A DNA stretch of 64,000 bases from Streptomyces spirodelae (GCF_017676385.1 NZ_JAFFZN010000006.1:170341-234340), one strand, 5' to 3'. Shown: positions 17,951 to 27,785, counted from the first letter of the stretch. Notes: a model not told the origin generated them from the letters alone. A program made the numbers and translations.

Positions 17951-17987
17951 ACTGCCGGGCACCGAGAGGTTGTAGGGGCCCGGCAGT
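17951..17987 (+). terminator. Terminator downstream of the helicase gene
   Basis: ACTGCCGGGC at 17951-17960 pairs perfectly with GCCCGGCAGT at 17978-17987 and is followed by CTTCC. The 170 bases between the helicase stop and this hairpin have an open frame from ATG 17823, but it runs through the hairpin and resembles nothing I know, so it is not called. Confidence 0.6.
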
Positions 17988-18038
17988 CTTCCGTGGCGCG
18001 CGCCACCCGCGCGTATCCCGTACTCGACAGGGGGCCAA

Positions 18039-19253
18039 GTGCGTACGAGCACAACCAGCCGAGCCAGATCCCTGATCCGCCGTTGGGCCTGCGCCGTGAC
18101 CGCCGTCGCCGCACTCGCGGCGCTCTCCGTCACCTCAGCCACGGCCCAGCCGGACACCGCCGCCGGACGAGGCGGGCACCGGGACCCGGCCGGGAATCTG
18201 CGGCTGACCCAGCTCCAGGCGATGGCCACGCACAACAGCTACCACCGTGAGACCACCTCGTTGGCCGAGCAGAACCTGATGTCCCGGTACGACCCCAACT
18301 GGCAGACGCTGCTCTACAGCCACTCCACACTCCCCGTACAGTTCGAGCGCCAGCGCGCACGGGGCATCGAGCTGGACGTCTTCCCCGACCCCGAGGGCGG
18401 GCTCTACGCCGACCCGCTGCTGCGCAAGCGCGCCGGGCTGCCTCCGCTCGACGAGCCCGAACTGAAGAAGCCCGGCTTCAAGGTGCTGCACTGGGCGGAC
18501 TTCGACTACCGCTCGACCTGTGTGACGCTGCGAAGCTGTCTGCGCCAGGTCAAGAAGTGGTCCGAGCGCCGGCCCGGACATGTGGCCGTGCCGATCCTGC
18601 TGGAGCTGAAGCAGACCGATGCGCGGCTGGAGGAGCAGGGCGGTGCCAAGAGCCCGCCGTGGGACACCGCGATGCTCGACGCGCTGGACAAGGAGATCCG
18701 GTCGGTCTTCCCCGACGACGAGACGGTCACCCCGGACGACATCCGGCGCCCCGGCCGCACCCTGGAGGAGTCGGTACTGAGGCACGGGTGGCCGAAGGTG
18801 CGTGACACCCGGGGCCAGGTGATGTTCTTCATGGACAACGACGGTCAGGAGATCCAGGACGCCTACCGCGCCGGCGGCCGCGAGAGCCTGCAGGGCCGGG
18901 TGCTGTTCACCGACTCCGAGCCGGGGCGGCCCGACGCGGCGTTCATGAAGGTCAACGACCCGACCGGGGCCAACAAGGCCGTCATCCGCGACCTGGTGCG
19001 GCGCGGGTTCTTAGTCCGTACCCGCTCCGACGTGCCGCTGGACCAGGCGCGCAGCGGGGACACCGGGATGCTGCGCGATGCGCTCTCCTCCGGGGCGCAG
19101 ATGGTGAGCACCGACTTCCCGGTGCCCGGCCTGGCGGCCCGGTACGGCTCCGACTACGTCGCCGAGCTGCCGGGGGGCCGGGACCGGGCCGTACGGTGCA
19201 ATCCCGTGACGGGCCCCCGGCACTGCCCGCGGAGTCCGCTGGAGCCGCGCTGA
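18039..19253 (+). CDS. Secreted PI-PLC-like (Ca2+-dependent phosphoinositide phospholipase C type) protein
   Basis: The 404-residue protein has a signal peptide (RRWACAVTAVAALAALSVTS, cleavage probably after ATA near residue 36). The body begins LQAMATHNSYHRE, with His65 of the PLC TIM barrel, and goes on to QFERQRARGIELDVF (Glu/Asp metal ligands) and the KVLHWADFDYRSTC segment. This matches the bacterial Ca2+-dependent PI-PLC C1-like family, which cleaves phosphoinositide-type head groups outside the cell; the actual substrate is unknown. It is flanked by a terminator upstream and a convergent siderophore-reductase gene downstream. It seems to be a free-standing gene. Confidence 0.82.
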   Translation: MRTSTTSRARSLIRRWACAVTAVAALAALSVTSATAQPDTAAGRGGHRDPAGNLRLTQLQAMATHNSYHRETTSLAEQNLMSRYDPNWQTLLYSHSTLPVQFERQRARGIELDVFPDPEGGLYADPLLRKRAGLPPLDEPELKKPGFKVLHWADFDYRSTCVTLRSCLRQVKKWSERRPGHVAVPILLELKQTDARLEEQGGAKSPPWDTAMLDALDKEIRSVFPDDETVTPDDIRRPGRTLEESVLRHGWPKVRDTRGQVMFFMDNDGQEIQDAYRAGGRESLQGRVLFTDSEPGRPDAAFMKVNDPTGANKAVIRDLVRRGFLVRTRSDVPLDQARSGDTGMLRDALSSGAQMVSTDFPVPGLAARYGSDYVAELPGGRDRAVRCNPVTGPRHCPRSPLEPR

Positions 19254-19304
19254 TCCCTGCCTCGCCCCGCCTGCCCGTCCCTGGGGCCGGCGGGGCGATG
19301 GCAC

Positions 19305-20162
19305 TCAGGCGGCCGGCTGGTGCTCCTGCTCCGCCTCGACGCGGGCGTTCCACTCCTTCTTCGACGCCTGCCAGCCGTCCTCGTCGGCGCCGAGCCGCCA
19401 GTAGCCGGAGATGGACAGCTGCTCACGTGTGATGCCCCGCTCCAGCCGCAGATGGCCGCGCAGCTCCTTGACGAAGTTCGCCTCGCCGTGGACGAAGGCG
19501 TGCACCTGCCCGGGAGGGAACTCCAGCGCGCGGACGGCGGCGACCAGACGCTCGCCCACCGGCGCAGCGCCCCGGTGCAGCCAGCGGACCTGGGCCCCGG
19601 GCGGCGCGTCCAGCGGCTGCTCCTCCTCGGGCCCCGCGACCTCGATGAGCGCCCGCACCGGCGCTCCGGCCGGTACCCGGGACAGGGAGGCCGCGATGGC
19701 CGGAAGCGCGCTCTCGTCGCCGGCCAGCAGATGCCAGTCGGCTTCCGGGCTCGGCGCGTAGGCACCGCCGGGGCCCAGGAAGCGCACCTGATCCCCCACC
19801 CGTGCCGAGCGGGCCCAGGGCCCGGCCAGCCCCTCGTCGCCGTGGACGACGAAGTCGAGGGCCAGCTCCAGCGCGTCGGGGTCCCAGGCGCGCACGGTGT
19901 AGGTGCGCATCGAGGGCCACTGTGCGCGCGGCAGCTCGGCGCGTATCCGGGCGATGTCGAACGGCTCCGGGTAGCGCACGCCCGGGGCCGGGAAGAGCAG
20001 CTTGACGTAGTGGTCGGTGCAGTCACCGGCCGGGAAGCCCGCGAGGGACTCGCCGCCGAGGACGACGCGCACCATGTGCGGCGTCAGCTGCTCGGTGCGG
20101 ACCACGCGCGCGTGGTGGAGCTGTGGTGCGTTGCGGGCCGGACGGGCCGGACGTTCGGGCAC
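19305..20162 (-). CDS. Siderophore-interacting protein (FAD-linked ferric reductase, ViuB/SIP family)
   Basis: This enzyme releases iron from imported ferric siderophores by reduction in the cytosol. The 285-residue protein has the FAD-binding beta barrel with QWPSMRTYTVRAWD (the R-x-Y-[TS] FAD motif) and a C-terminal NADPH-type domain (LLAGDESALPAIAASL, GYWRLGADEDGW). The GTG start at 20162 is chosen because GGGAGG sits 4 bases before it in coding direction. A perfect iron-box palindrome lies 25 bases upstream, so expression should rise when iron is scarce. It is a single gene, convergent with the PLC gene. Confidence 0.92.
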   Translation of the reverse strand: MPERPARPARNAPQLHHARVVRTEQLTPHMVRVVLGGESLAGFPAGDCTDHYVKLLFPAPGVRYPEPFDIARIRAELPRAQWPSMRTYTVRAWDPDALELALDFVVHGDEGLAGPWARSARVGDQVRFLGPGGAYAPSPEADWHLLAGDESALPAIAASLSRVPAGAPVRALIEVAGPEEEQPLDAPPGAQVRWLHRGAAPVGERLVAAVRALEFPPGQVHAFVHGEANFVKELRGHLRLERGITREQLSISGYWRLGADEDGWQASKKEWNARVEAEQEHQPAA

Positions 20163-20186
20163 AGGGCCTCCCTGGACACAGAGCAA

Positions 20187-20202
20187 CTTAGGTATACCTA
20201 AG
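20187..20202. promoter_or_regulatory. Iron box (DmdR/IdeR/DtxR-type operator)
   Basis: The perfect 16-bp palindrome CTTAGGTATACCTAAG matches the TTAGGT...ACCTAA core of DtxR/IdeR-family sites. It stands 25-40 bases before the start of the siderophore-interacting protein. Confidence 0.85.
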
Positions 20203-20234
20203 CTAACAGACTGTTGTTCGGGAGACCGGGAAGA

Positions 20235-21209
20235 TCAGCCCTCCAGCGCCTCCAGCAGCCGCCGCAGGGAGCCGCCCAGCCCCCAGCGCCCGGCCAGTTC
20301 CTCCAGGAGCGCCGGGTCGCGCGGGGCCCGGGGCAGGGTGAGATCCACCTCGGGGAGGGAGACATCCCGGGCGACCCGCACCACCGTCGGGGCGACGTCC
20401 AGGTAGGCGGCGGCCTCCTTGAACTTGGTGCGCTGGGCGGGCGTGAGCCGGGAGACCGGGTCGGCGGCCGCCGCGCGGATGCCGGCCAGGTCGCCGTACT
20501 GGGCCAGCAGCTTGGCGGCCGTCTTCTCGCCGACGCCGCGCACTCCTGGCAGGCCGTCGCTGGGGTCACCGCGCAGTACGGCCAGGTCGGCGTACCCGGC
20601 CCCGTCCACTCCGTACTTGGCGCGCAGTGCCGCGGCGTCGTAGGCGTCCAGGCTGCCGACGCCCTTGACGGGGTAGAGCACCCGCACGCCGCGCGCGTCG
20701 TCGATCAGCTGGAACAGGTCGCGGTCGCCGGTGACCACGTCCACGGGGGAGGTGGCGCGGGTGGCGAGGGTGCCGATCACATCGTCCGCCTCGTACCCCT
20801 CGGCGCCCAGCCGGGCCAGCCCGATGGCGTCGAGCACCTGCTCGATCACCGGGATCTGCGGCCCGAGGGCGTCGGGTGTCTCCTCCTCGTCAGGGCCGCC
20901 GGGGACCTCTTCGGCCACTCGGTGCGCCTTGTAGGAGGGGATCAGCTCCACTCGCCACTGCGGGCGCCAGTCTGCGTCCATGCAGGCGGCCAGCGCCGTG
21001 GGGCGGTGGTCCTGGACGAGCCGGGCGATGAAGTCGAGCAGTCCGCGCACGGCGTTGACGGGCGTGCCGTCCGGCGCCCGGACGGTCTCCGGAACGCCGA
21101 AATACGCGCGGAAGTAGAGCGAGGCGGTGTCCAGGAGCATCAGCCGGCCGCCGCCTGGGGCCTCGGCCGTGCTCGCCGCGTCGGCTGCGTCAGATGGGGT
21201 GATGGTCAC
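20235..21209 (-). CDS. 5'-3' exonuclease, PolI-N/FEN-like
   Basis: The protein is related to the 5' nuclease domain of DNA polymerase I without a polymerase. It shows MLLDTASLYFRAYFG with the first metal Asp, CMDADWRPQWRVELIPSYKAHR with the arch region, GYEADDVIGTLA (the metal-binding EADD) and VTGDRDLFQL. The helix-hairpin-helix GDPSDGLPGVRGVGEKTAAKLL follows. It should cut RNA primers or flap structures in repair and replication. The start is uncertain: GTG 21209 gives 324 residues, but GTG 21233 or ATG 21140 is possible. The open frame continues to 21623 only because of GC bias and crosses the Y-RNA region. Confidence 0.88.
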   Translation of the reverse strand: MTITPSDAADAASTAEAPGGGRLMLLDTASLYFRAYFGVPETVRAPDGTPVNAVRGLLDFIARLVQDHRPTALAACMDADWRPQWRVELIPSYKAHRVAEEVPGGPDEEETPDALGPQIPVIEQVLDAIGLARLGAEGYEADDVIGTLATRATSPVDVVTGDRDLFQLIDDARGVRVLYPVKGVGSLDAYDAAALRAKYGVDGAGYADLAVLRGDPSDGLPGVRGVGEKTAAKLLAQYGDLAGIRAAAADPVSRLTPAQRTKFKEAAAYLDVAPTVVRVARDVSLPEVDLTLPRAPRDPALLEELAGRWGLGGSLRRLLEALEG

Positions 21210-21380
21210 GGGGACGATGATGCCGTACCGCACTGACAGAACGCCCCCGGCGGGCACGCGCGCAGCGCGGAGCGCGGAGCGGCGGAATGCGTATCGCGGG
21301 GGCCGGGCGGCAGGCGGCGCGCCGCGGAAATTCGTGTGACGCGCCGCCGGGCGGCCTCTACCGTCGTAGACGTGAACGAA

Positions 21381-21473
21381 CGCACCTCCCGGTGCGCAGG
21401 CGACGGTTACTTCTTTGGTGGAAACAGGTTCGAATCCTGAAAACCCGTCGTCGCATCGATCTCGGGAGGCGTG
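21381..21473 (+). ncRNA. Candidate Y RNA (YrlA-like, with tRNA-like module) upstream of the Ro60 gene
   Basis: The segment contains a T-arm mimic, CAGG-TTCGAAT-CCTG at 21425-21439, beside a short D-arm-like hairpin (TTC at 21411-21413, GG-containing loop, GAA at 21421-21423). Both are enclosed by GCGACGG (21400-21406) pairing with CCGTCG (21445-21450) or in the next register CGTCGC (21449-21454). An outer stem pairs CACCTCCCG (21383-21391) with CGGGAGG plus GTG (21463-21473). Bacterial Y RNAs of the YrlA group carry such tRNA-like modules and are encoded next to Ro60 genes, as here. Competing hairpins also exist (CGCACC/GGTGCG at 21381-21396). The ends and promoter are not determined. Confidence 0.6.
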
Positions 21474-21518
21474 CTCGGCACGCACCGGAGCGCCCGGTGC
21501 GTGGACGACGGTTACTTC
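21388..21518 (+). repeat. Duplicated 26-base block flanking the tRNA-like module
   Basis: CCCGGTGCG, four variable bases, then CGACGGTTACTTC occurs at 21388-21413 and again at 21493-21518, exactly 105 bases apart. The second copy follows a perfect hairpin (CGCACCGG at 21481-21488 with CCGGTGCG at 21494-21501) and ends about 130 bases before the Ro60 start codon, in what is probably its mRNA leader. The rest of the 437-base gap (21210-21646) shows no gene. Confidence 0.85.
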
Positions 21519-21646
21519 ACTCTCCTTGAACCGGCCCGTCGTCCGTCTCTGTCCTCGGGCGCTTCCGGAATGCCGCACGCCGCTTTGTCGAGCCCTCCCC
21601 GAGTCGTATGCCGTTCCGCTCACTGTGCAGACAATTCGGGGGAATC

Positions 21647-23233
21647 ATGAGCAAGTTCAACAAGCAGCACACGCATGCCCGCAACGCGCTGACCGTCACC
21701 CACGAGGGCGGCAAGGCCCACGTACGGGACGCCAAGTCCGAGCTGGTCCTGCTCGCCGTGGTCAACATGGTGGGTGAGGACACCTTCTACGAGTCGGCCG
21801 CCGACCGCGACAACCGCTACGCGGACCTCGTGCACACCGTCGCCGTCGAGGACGGCGCCTGGACGGCCCGTTTCGTGGCGTGGCTGCGTGACGAGGCGCA
21901 GATGCGCTCCGCCTCGCTGGTCGCCGCCGCGCACGCCGTCTGGGCACGGCTGGCCGAGGGCGAGCACGGGGACAACCGCCGGATCGTGGCCGCCGCCTGC
22001 CGGCGCGCCGACGAGCCGGGCGAGTTCCTCGCCTTCTGGACCGCCACGTTCGGCCGCGCCGTGCCCAAGCCCGTCAAGCGGGGCCTCGGCGACGCGGTGC
22101 GCCGCCTGTACACCGAGAAGGCGCTGCTGAAGTACGACACGGACAGCCACGCCTTCCGGTTCGGTGACGTGCTGGAGCTGATCCACGCGGCCCCGGACCC
22201 GGACAAGCCGTGGCAGGGCGAGCTGTTCCGGCACGCCATCGACCGCAGGCACGGCCGCGGAGCGCCGGTCCCGGAGGCACTGCCGACGGTGGCGGCGCGC
22301 GCCGAGCTGATGGCCGTACCCGCCGTCGACCGGCAGTTCGTGCCCACCCAGCCCGACGGCCCCGCCGTCCTCGCCCGCGCCGGTATGACGTGGGAGGCGC
22401 TGGCGGGCTGGCTCCAGGGGCCGATGGACGCGGCGGCGTGGGAGGCCGTGCTGCCCTCGATGGGGCTGATGGCCCAGCTGCGCAACCTGCGCAACTTCGA
22501 CCGCGCCGGCGTCTCGGACGAGGCGGCGCAGCAGGTCGTCGACCGGCTGCGGGACCCGGAGCAGATCGCCCGCTCCCGGCAGTTCCCGTACCGCTTCCTG
22601 TCCGCCTACCGTGCCGCGCCGTCGCTGCGCTGGGCGCACGCGCTGGAGCAGGCACTCGCCCACTCCACCGCGAACGTGCCGTCGCTGCCCGGCCGTACGC
22701 TGCTGCTGGTCGACTCCTCGGGCTCCATGCAGGGCTCGGTCTCGGCGCGCTCGACCGTCTCGCACGCGGACGTCGGCGCCCTGTTCGGCGCCACGCTCGC
22801 CCACCGCGGTGAGCAGGTGGAGATGTACGGGTTCGCCAGCGGGCACTTCCGGCACGAGCTGCCCCGGGGCGGCTCGGTGCTCCCGGCCGTCGAGGCGTTC
22901 CGCTCCCGGCTGGGGGAGGTCGGCTACGGCACGGAGACGGTGGCCGCGCTGCGGGCGACCTACGACGGACACGACCGGGTCGTGATCGTCTCGGACATGC
23001 AGGCGTTCCACTACCCGGGCAGTGACGCGCGCGGCGTCTCCGTCTCCGAGGCGGTGCCGGACTCCGTGCCGGTGTTCGGCGTCAACACCTCGGGCTACGC
23101 ACCGGCCGCGCTGGACACCTCGCGGCCCAACCGGTTCGAGATCGGTGGCTTCTCCGACAAGCTGTTCACCATGATGGCGCTGCTGAGCGAGGGCGAGAGC
23201 GCCGTCGGATGGCCCTGGGAGAGCCGCACGTAG
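21647..23233 (+). CDS. rsr: TROVE/vWA-domain RNA-binding protein, Ro60 orthologue (Rsr)
   Basis: Ro60 proteins form a ring that binds Y RNA on its outside and misfolded or single-stranded RNA ends in its hole; in Deinococcus they work with polynucleotide phosphorylase. The 528-residue protein starts MSKFNKQH at ATG 21647 behind GGGGGA. It has the TROVE HEAT-like repeats (about residues 20-340) and a C-terminal von Willebrand A domain with an intact MIDAS motif DSSGSM (Asp356). A Y-RNA-like element lies directly upstream in the same direction, and a strong terminator follows. This supports a Ro60-Y RNA pair. Confidence 0.92.
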   Translation: MSKFNKQHTHARNALTVTHEGGKAHVRDAKSELVLLAVVNMVGEDTFYESAADRDNRYADLVHTVAVEDGAWTARFVAWLRDEAQMRSASLVAAAHAVWARLAEGEHGDNRRIVAAACRRADEPGEFLAFWTATFGRAVPKPVKRGLGDAVRRLYTEKALLKYDTDSHAFRFGDVLELIHAAPDPDKPWQGELFRHAIDRRHGRGAPVPEALPTVAARAELMAVPAVDRQFVPTQPDGPAVLARAGMTWEALAGWLQGPMDAAAWEAVLPSMGLMAQLRNLRNFDRAGVSDEAAQQVVDRLRDPEQIARSRQFPYRFLSAYRAAPSLRWAHALEQALAHSTANVPSLPGRTLLLVDSSGSMQGSVSARSTVSHADVGALFGATLAHRGEQVEMYGFASGHFRHELPRGGSVLPAVEAFRSRLGEVGYGTETVAALRATYDGHDRVVIVSDMQAFHYPGSDARGVSVSEAVPDSVPVFGVNTSGYAPAALDTSRPNRFEIGGFSDKLFTMMALLSEGESAVGWPWESRT

Positions 23234-23235
23234 CA

Positions 23236-23268
23236 CCGTGGGGCCCCGCCCTGTCGCGGGCCCCACGG
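23236..23268 (+). terminator. Terminator after the Ro60 gene
   Basis: CCGTGGGGCCC at 23236-23246 and its exact complement at 23258-23268 form an 11-bp stem starting 3 bases after the stop codon. Confidence 0.65.
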
Positions 23269-23360
23269 CCGCCCGGCCTGAGGCGTCAGCCCGAAGGAAA
23301 CGCCGGCAGCACCTCGTCCCGCCAGACGCGGAATTCCTGGCGCGGTTCCGTCCGGCGTTC

Positions 23361-24503
23361 TCAGCGCGGCGCTGCGGGCAGCGCTCCACTGAACAGCCCG
23401 CCCAGAGTCCGTACGGCGGCCGTGGCCCAAGCGGCGACGAGCAGGACGTAGAGCCCCGTCGCCAGCCAACCGAACACCTCGGCGCCGGTGTGCCGCCACA
23501 GCGCCGCGGCTCCCGTCACACAGGTGCCGACGGGGAAGGTGAAGGCCCACCAGGCCGGCGAGAAACCCATGCCCCGCCGCGCGGCCCGCACCACCAGCGC
23601 TCCGGACAGCGCCAGCCACAGCAGCGCGAAGCCCAGCACCGGCACGCCGTACAGCACCGACAGCGCACCGTACGAGCCGGGCTCGGCGTCGGCGAGGTTG
23701 CCCAGCGCCGTCGTGGACTGCCCCAACGGGCCGAGGACCAGGAAGAGCAGGGGAGTCGCCGGGACCGGCAGCGGGCCGTGGAGCAGGAGCCGCGCGAAGA
23801 CCAGCGGCAGGACGAGCAGGGTCGCCAGCAGGCTCATCCCGAAGAGCGCGAGGGAGCCCAACAGCATCGTCGCTCTCGGCTGCCCCGCGGGAAGGTGCGC
23901 CGCCAGTGGCGGACCGAGCGCCGCCGAGACCATCGGCGCCACCACCGGCAGCAGCCACACCGGCCCGGCGTCCTGCGGCCGCACCTCATACCGGGTGATC
24001 ATCAGATACGGCACGCCCACCGCCGCCACAAGGCCCACGGCCGTACCGGCTGTCCACAGCGCCGCGTCGATGCCGACGGCGCCCGGTATCCGGAGCGCCA
24101 GTGCCGCGCCGCCGACGGCCAGCAGCGCCATCGCCGTACAGCCGTGGAACGGGGCGGAGGCCGGCGCCTCCACCGGGTCGAGCAACTGGGCGCGGGCCCG
24201 GTCCCGGTGGCGCAGCCAGTGCCCGGCGCGGGCCACCAGCAGCACCAGCAGCCCCGTCGCCGCCAGCCCCCATACGCCCGTCAGCACGGCGTGCGGCGGA
24301 CGTACGGGCACCACGGTGCCGGCGGCGGGGACGATGGCGGTACCCATCACCGCCGCGTACCAGTTCGGGCCCAGCGCGCGCAGCCGGGCAGGGGCGCGTG
24401 AGCCGGAGGCGGCGGGTCCGGGGGTGGCACGTACGGCGGAGGGGGCGCGCACGGCGGAGGTGGCGCGCACGGCGGAGGTGGCGCGTACGGCGGGCGTGGT
24501 CAT
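23361..24503 (-). CDS. TehA/SLAC1-family (voltage-dependent anion channel type) transporter
   Basis: The 380-residue membrane protein has about ten hydrophobic helices. LRALGPNWYAAVMGTAIV at the first helix and the WAFTFPVGTCVTGAA segment near the end are typical of the tellurite-resistance/dicarboxylate transporter group (TehA, Mae1, SLAC1). Substrate is unknown; anions such as dicarboxylates, sulfite or tellurite oxyanions are known for the family. The N-terminus before the first helix consists of a six-residue repeat (Ala-Val-Arg-Ala-Thr-Ser) encoded by 18-bp DNA repeats. It is divergent from a LysR gene 70 bases away, its likely regulator. Confidence 0.85.
   Translation of the reverse strand: MTTPAVRATSAVRATSAVRAPSAVRATPGPAASGSRAPARLRALGPNWYAAVMGTAIVPAAGTVVPVRPPHAVLTGVWGLAATGLLVLLVARAGHWLRHRDRARAQLLDPVEAPASAPFHGCTAMALLAVGGAALALRIPGAVGIDAALWTAGTAVGLVAAVGVPYLMITRYEVRPQDAGPVWLLPVVAPMVSAALGPPLAAHLPAGQPRATMLLGSLALFGMSLLATLLVLPLVFARLLLHGPLPVPATPLLFLVLGPLGQSTTALGNLADAEPGSYGALSVLYGVPVLGFALLWLALSGALVVRAARRGMGFSPAWWAFTFPVGTCVTGAAALWRHTGAEVFGWLATGLYVLLVAAWATAAVRTLGGLFSGALPAAPR
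24424..24495 (-). repeat. 18-bp tandem repeat at the start of the TehA-like gene
   Basis: Four 18-bp units start at 24424, 24442, 24460 and 24478 (type GTGGCGCGCACGGCGGAG). They are in frame and encode the N-terminal AVRATS repeats just after the start codon. Confidence 0.92.
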
Positions 24504-24573
24504 GCCCTCACGCTCCCTGGGGCCGGACTCCGCCGCCAGAGAGCACCTCCCTATGGGGACATAAGCTGGGCCT

Positions 24574-25494
24574 ATGAGTGAGACGGAGGGGGTGCCGGGC
24601 GGTCTGGCACACCGGGTGCCGGATCTGGGCGCGCTGGAGCTGCTGCTGGCCGTCGCCCGGCTCGGCAGCCTGGGCCGCGCGGCCCGCGCGACAGGCATCA
24701 GCCAGCCCGCCGCCAGCGGCCGGGTCCGCGCCATGGAACGGATGCTGGGCGTCACCCTGCTGGAGCGCTCACCGCGCGGCTCGCGGCTGACGGCGTCCGG
24801 TGTGCTGGTCACCGACTGGGCGCGGCGCATCGTGGAGTCCGCCGAGTCCTTCGACGCGGGCGTCGGCGCGCTGCGCGACCGGCGCGACTCGCGGCTGACC
24901 GTCGCGGCCTCCATGACCATCGCCGAGTACCTCCTGCCCGGCTGGCTGATCGCGCTGCGCACCGAGCTGCCGGGCACCGCCGTCTCGCTGCGCGCGGGCA
25001 ACAGCGCGGCCGTCGCCCGGATGGTGCTGGACACCGAGGCCGACCTGGGATTCGTGGAGGGTCTCGGCGTACCGGCGGGACTGGACGGCACCGTCATCGC
25101 CCGTGACCGACTGCTCGTCGTCGCGGCCCCCGGCCACCCGTGGACCCGGCGCCGCGAGCCGGTCGGTCTCGCCGAGCTGGCCGACACCGGGCTGGTGCTG
25201 CGCGAGCCGGGCTCCGGCACGCGGCAGGTCCTGGACGCCGCGCTGGCCGCACATGGCGGGCTGGCGCCACCGCTGCTGGAACTTGCCTCAACCACGGCCG
25301 TCAAGGCCGCAGCCGTCAGCGGCGCGGGCCCGGCCGTGCTCAGCGAACTGGCCGTGGGCGAGGAGCTGGCAGCGCGGCGGCTGGCCGAGGTGCCGGTCGC
25401 CGGAGAGGAACTCGGCCGCGCGCTGCGTGCGGTCTGGCCCCACGGAGCCAGACCTGCCGGGCCCGCACGTCAGCTCCTGGCCCTCACCCGCTGA
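24574..25494 (+). CDS. LysR-family transcriptional regulator
   Basis: The 306-residue protein has an N-terminal HTH (LELLLAVARLGSLGRAARAT, then GISQPAASGRVRAMERMLG) and a LysR substrate-binding domain with two Rossmann-like halves (LTVAASMTIAEYLLPGWL; LVLREPGSGTRQVLDAAL). The latter resembles the CysB/CbbR-like group. It is divergent from the TehA-type transporter gene and probably controls it. The 3' end overlaps the convergent hydrolase gene by 11 bases. The effector cannot be named. Confidence 0.9.
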   Translation: MSETEGVPGGLAHRVPDLGALELLLAVARLGSLGRAARATGISQPAASGRVRAMERMLGVTLLERSPRGSRLTASGVLVTDWARRIVESAESFDAGVGALRDRRDSRLTVAASMTIAEYLLPGWLIALRTELPGTAVSLRAGNSAAVARMVLDTEADLGFVEGLGVPAGLDGTVIARDRLLVVAAPGHPWTRRREPVGLAELADTGLVLREPGSGTRQVLDAALAAHGGLAPPLLELASTTAVKAAAVSGAGPAVLSELAVGEELAARRLAEVPVAGEELGRALRAVWPHGARPAGPARQLLALTR

Positions 25495-26200
25495 GGGCCG
25501 CTGCCGCGTCGGCCAGGGCCTGCATCAGCCGCAGGTCCTCACCTGCCTCCGGGTGCCATTGGACGCCGAGCACGAAGTGGGAGGCGTCCACGAGTTCGAG
25601 GGCTTCGACGGTGCCGTCGTGCGTGGCGTGCGCCGTGGCGACGAGGCCCTCGCCCAGGGTGTCCACCGCCTGGTGGTGGTACGTCGGAACCGGGACGGCC
25701 GCCTCGTGGCCCAGCACCTTGGCGAGCAGGGTGCCCGGGACGGGGGAGACGTCGTGCGGGGTGAAGACGCCGCGCGGCCCGCGATGCGCCTCCGCGGCGG
25801 CCATGTGCTGAACGAGGGTGCCGCCCAGTGCGACGTTGAGCAGCTGCATGCCCCGGCACACAGCCAGGAGCGGCACCCGCCGGGCCAGCGCCTCGCGGGT
25901 GAGGGCCAGCTCCCAGGCGTCCCGTTCCGGGTAGGCCGGGCCGGTACGCGGGTCGCGGTCGGCGCCGTAGCGGGCCGGATCGATGTCGGGGCCGCCAGCT
26001 GTGACCAAGGCGTCGAGGCGGGAGAGGGTCTCGGCCGCCGCCGCGGGGTCGTCGTCGGGAGGGAGGAGCACCGCTCGGGCGCCGGCCCGCTGTGCCATGC
26101 GGTGGTAGCCCGCCGGGAGGAGCGCTGCGGGCAGGTCCCAGTCGCCCCAGCGGGCCGAGGGTTCGAGATAGGTGGTGATGCCGATGAGGGGTGGTTTCAC
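25484..26200 (-). CDS. Class I glutamine amidotransferase-like gamma-glutamyl amide hydrolase (PuuD type)
   Basis: The 238-residue protein has the nucleophile elbow LLAVCRGMQLLNVALGG with the catalytic Cys, and VLGVQWHPE with the catalytic His and Glu. This is the pattern of gamma-glutamyl-gamma-aminobutyrate hydrolase (PuuD). In this locus it could release glutamate from a gamma-glutamylated amine after oxidation. It follows the APC permease by 61 bases on the same strand and belongs to the same cluster as the GlnA4-like ligase. The exact substrate is inferred from context. Confidence 0.88.
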   Translation of the reverse strand: MKPPLIGITTYLEPSARWGDWDLPAALLPAGYHRMAQRAGARAVLLPPDDDPAAAAETLSRLDALVTAGGPDIDPARYGADRDPRTGPAYPERDAWELALTREALARRVPLLAVCRGMQLLNVALGGTLVQHMAAAEAHRGPRGVFTPHDVSPVPGTLLAKVLGHEAAVPVPTYHHQAVDTLGEGLVATAHATHDGTVEALELVDASHFVLGVQWHPEAGEDLRLMQALADAAAALSG

Positions 26201-26261
26201 GGTTCTCCTTCGCGGAGGGAGTGCGGGCCGGTGTCCCGCAGCCTCCCGCCCGCCCTTCGGT

Positions 26262-27785
<1,524 letters not shown>

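Noticed and set aside
17823..17977. A small gene in the gap after the helicase (frame from ATG 17823)
   Set aside because: The frame runs through a perfect hairpin and then overlaps the signal-peptide gene in another frame; its residues match nothing I know.
21400..21454. A canonical tRNA gene
   Set aside because: T-arm and D-arm-like parts are present but there is no acceptor stem of 7 bp, no anticodon arm and no intact cloverleaf; the fit is better to a tRNA-like module of a Y RNA.
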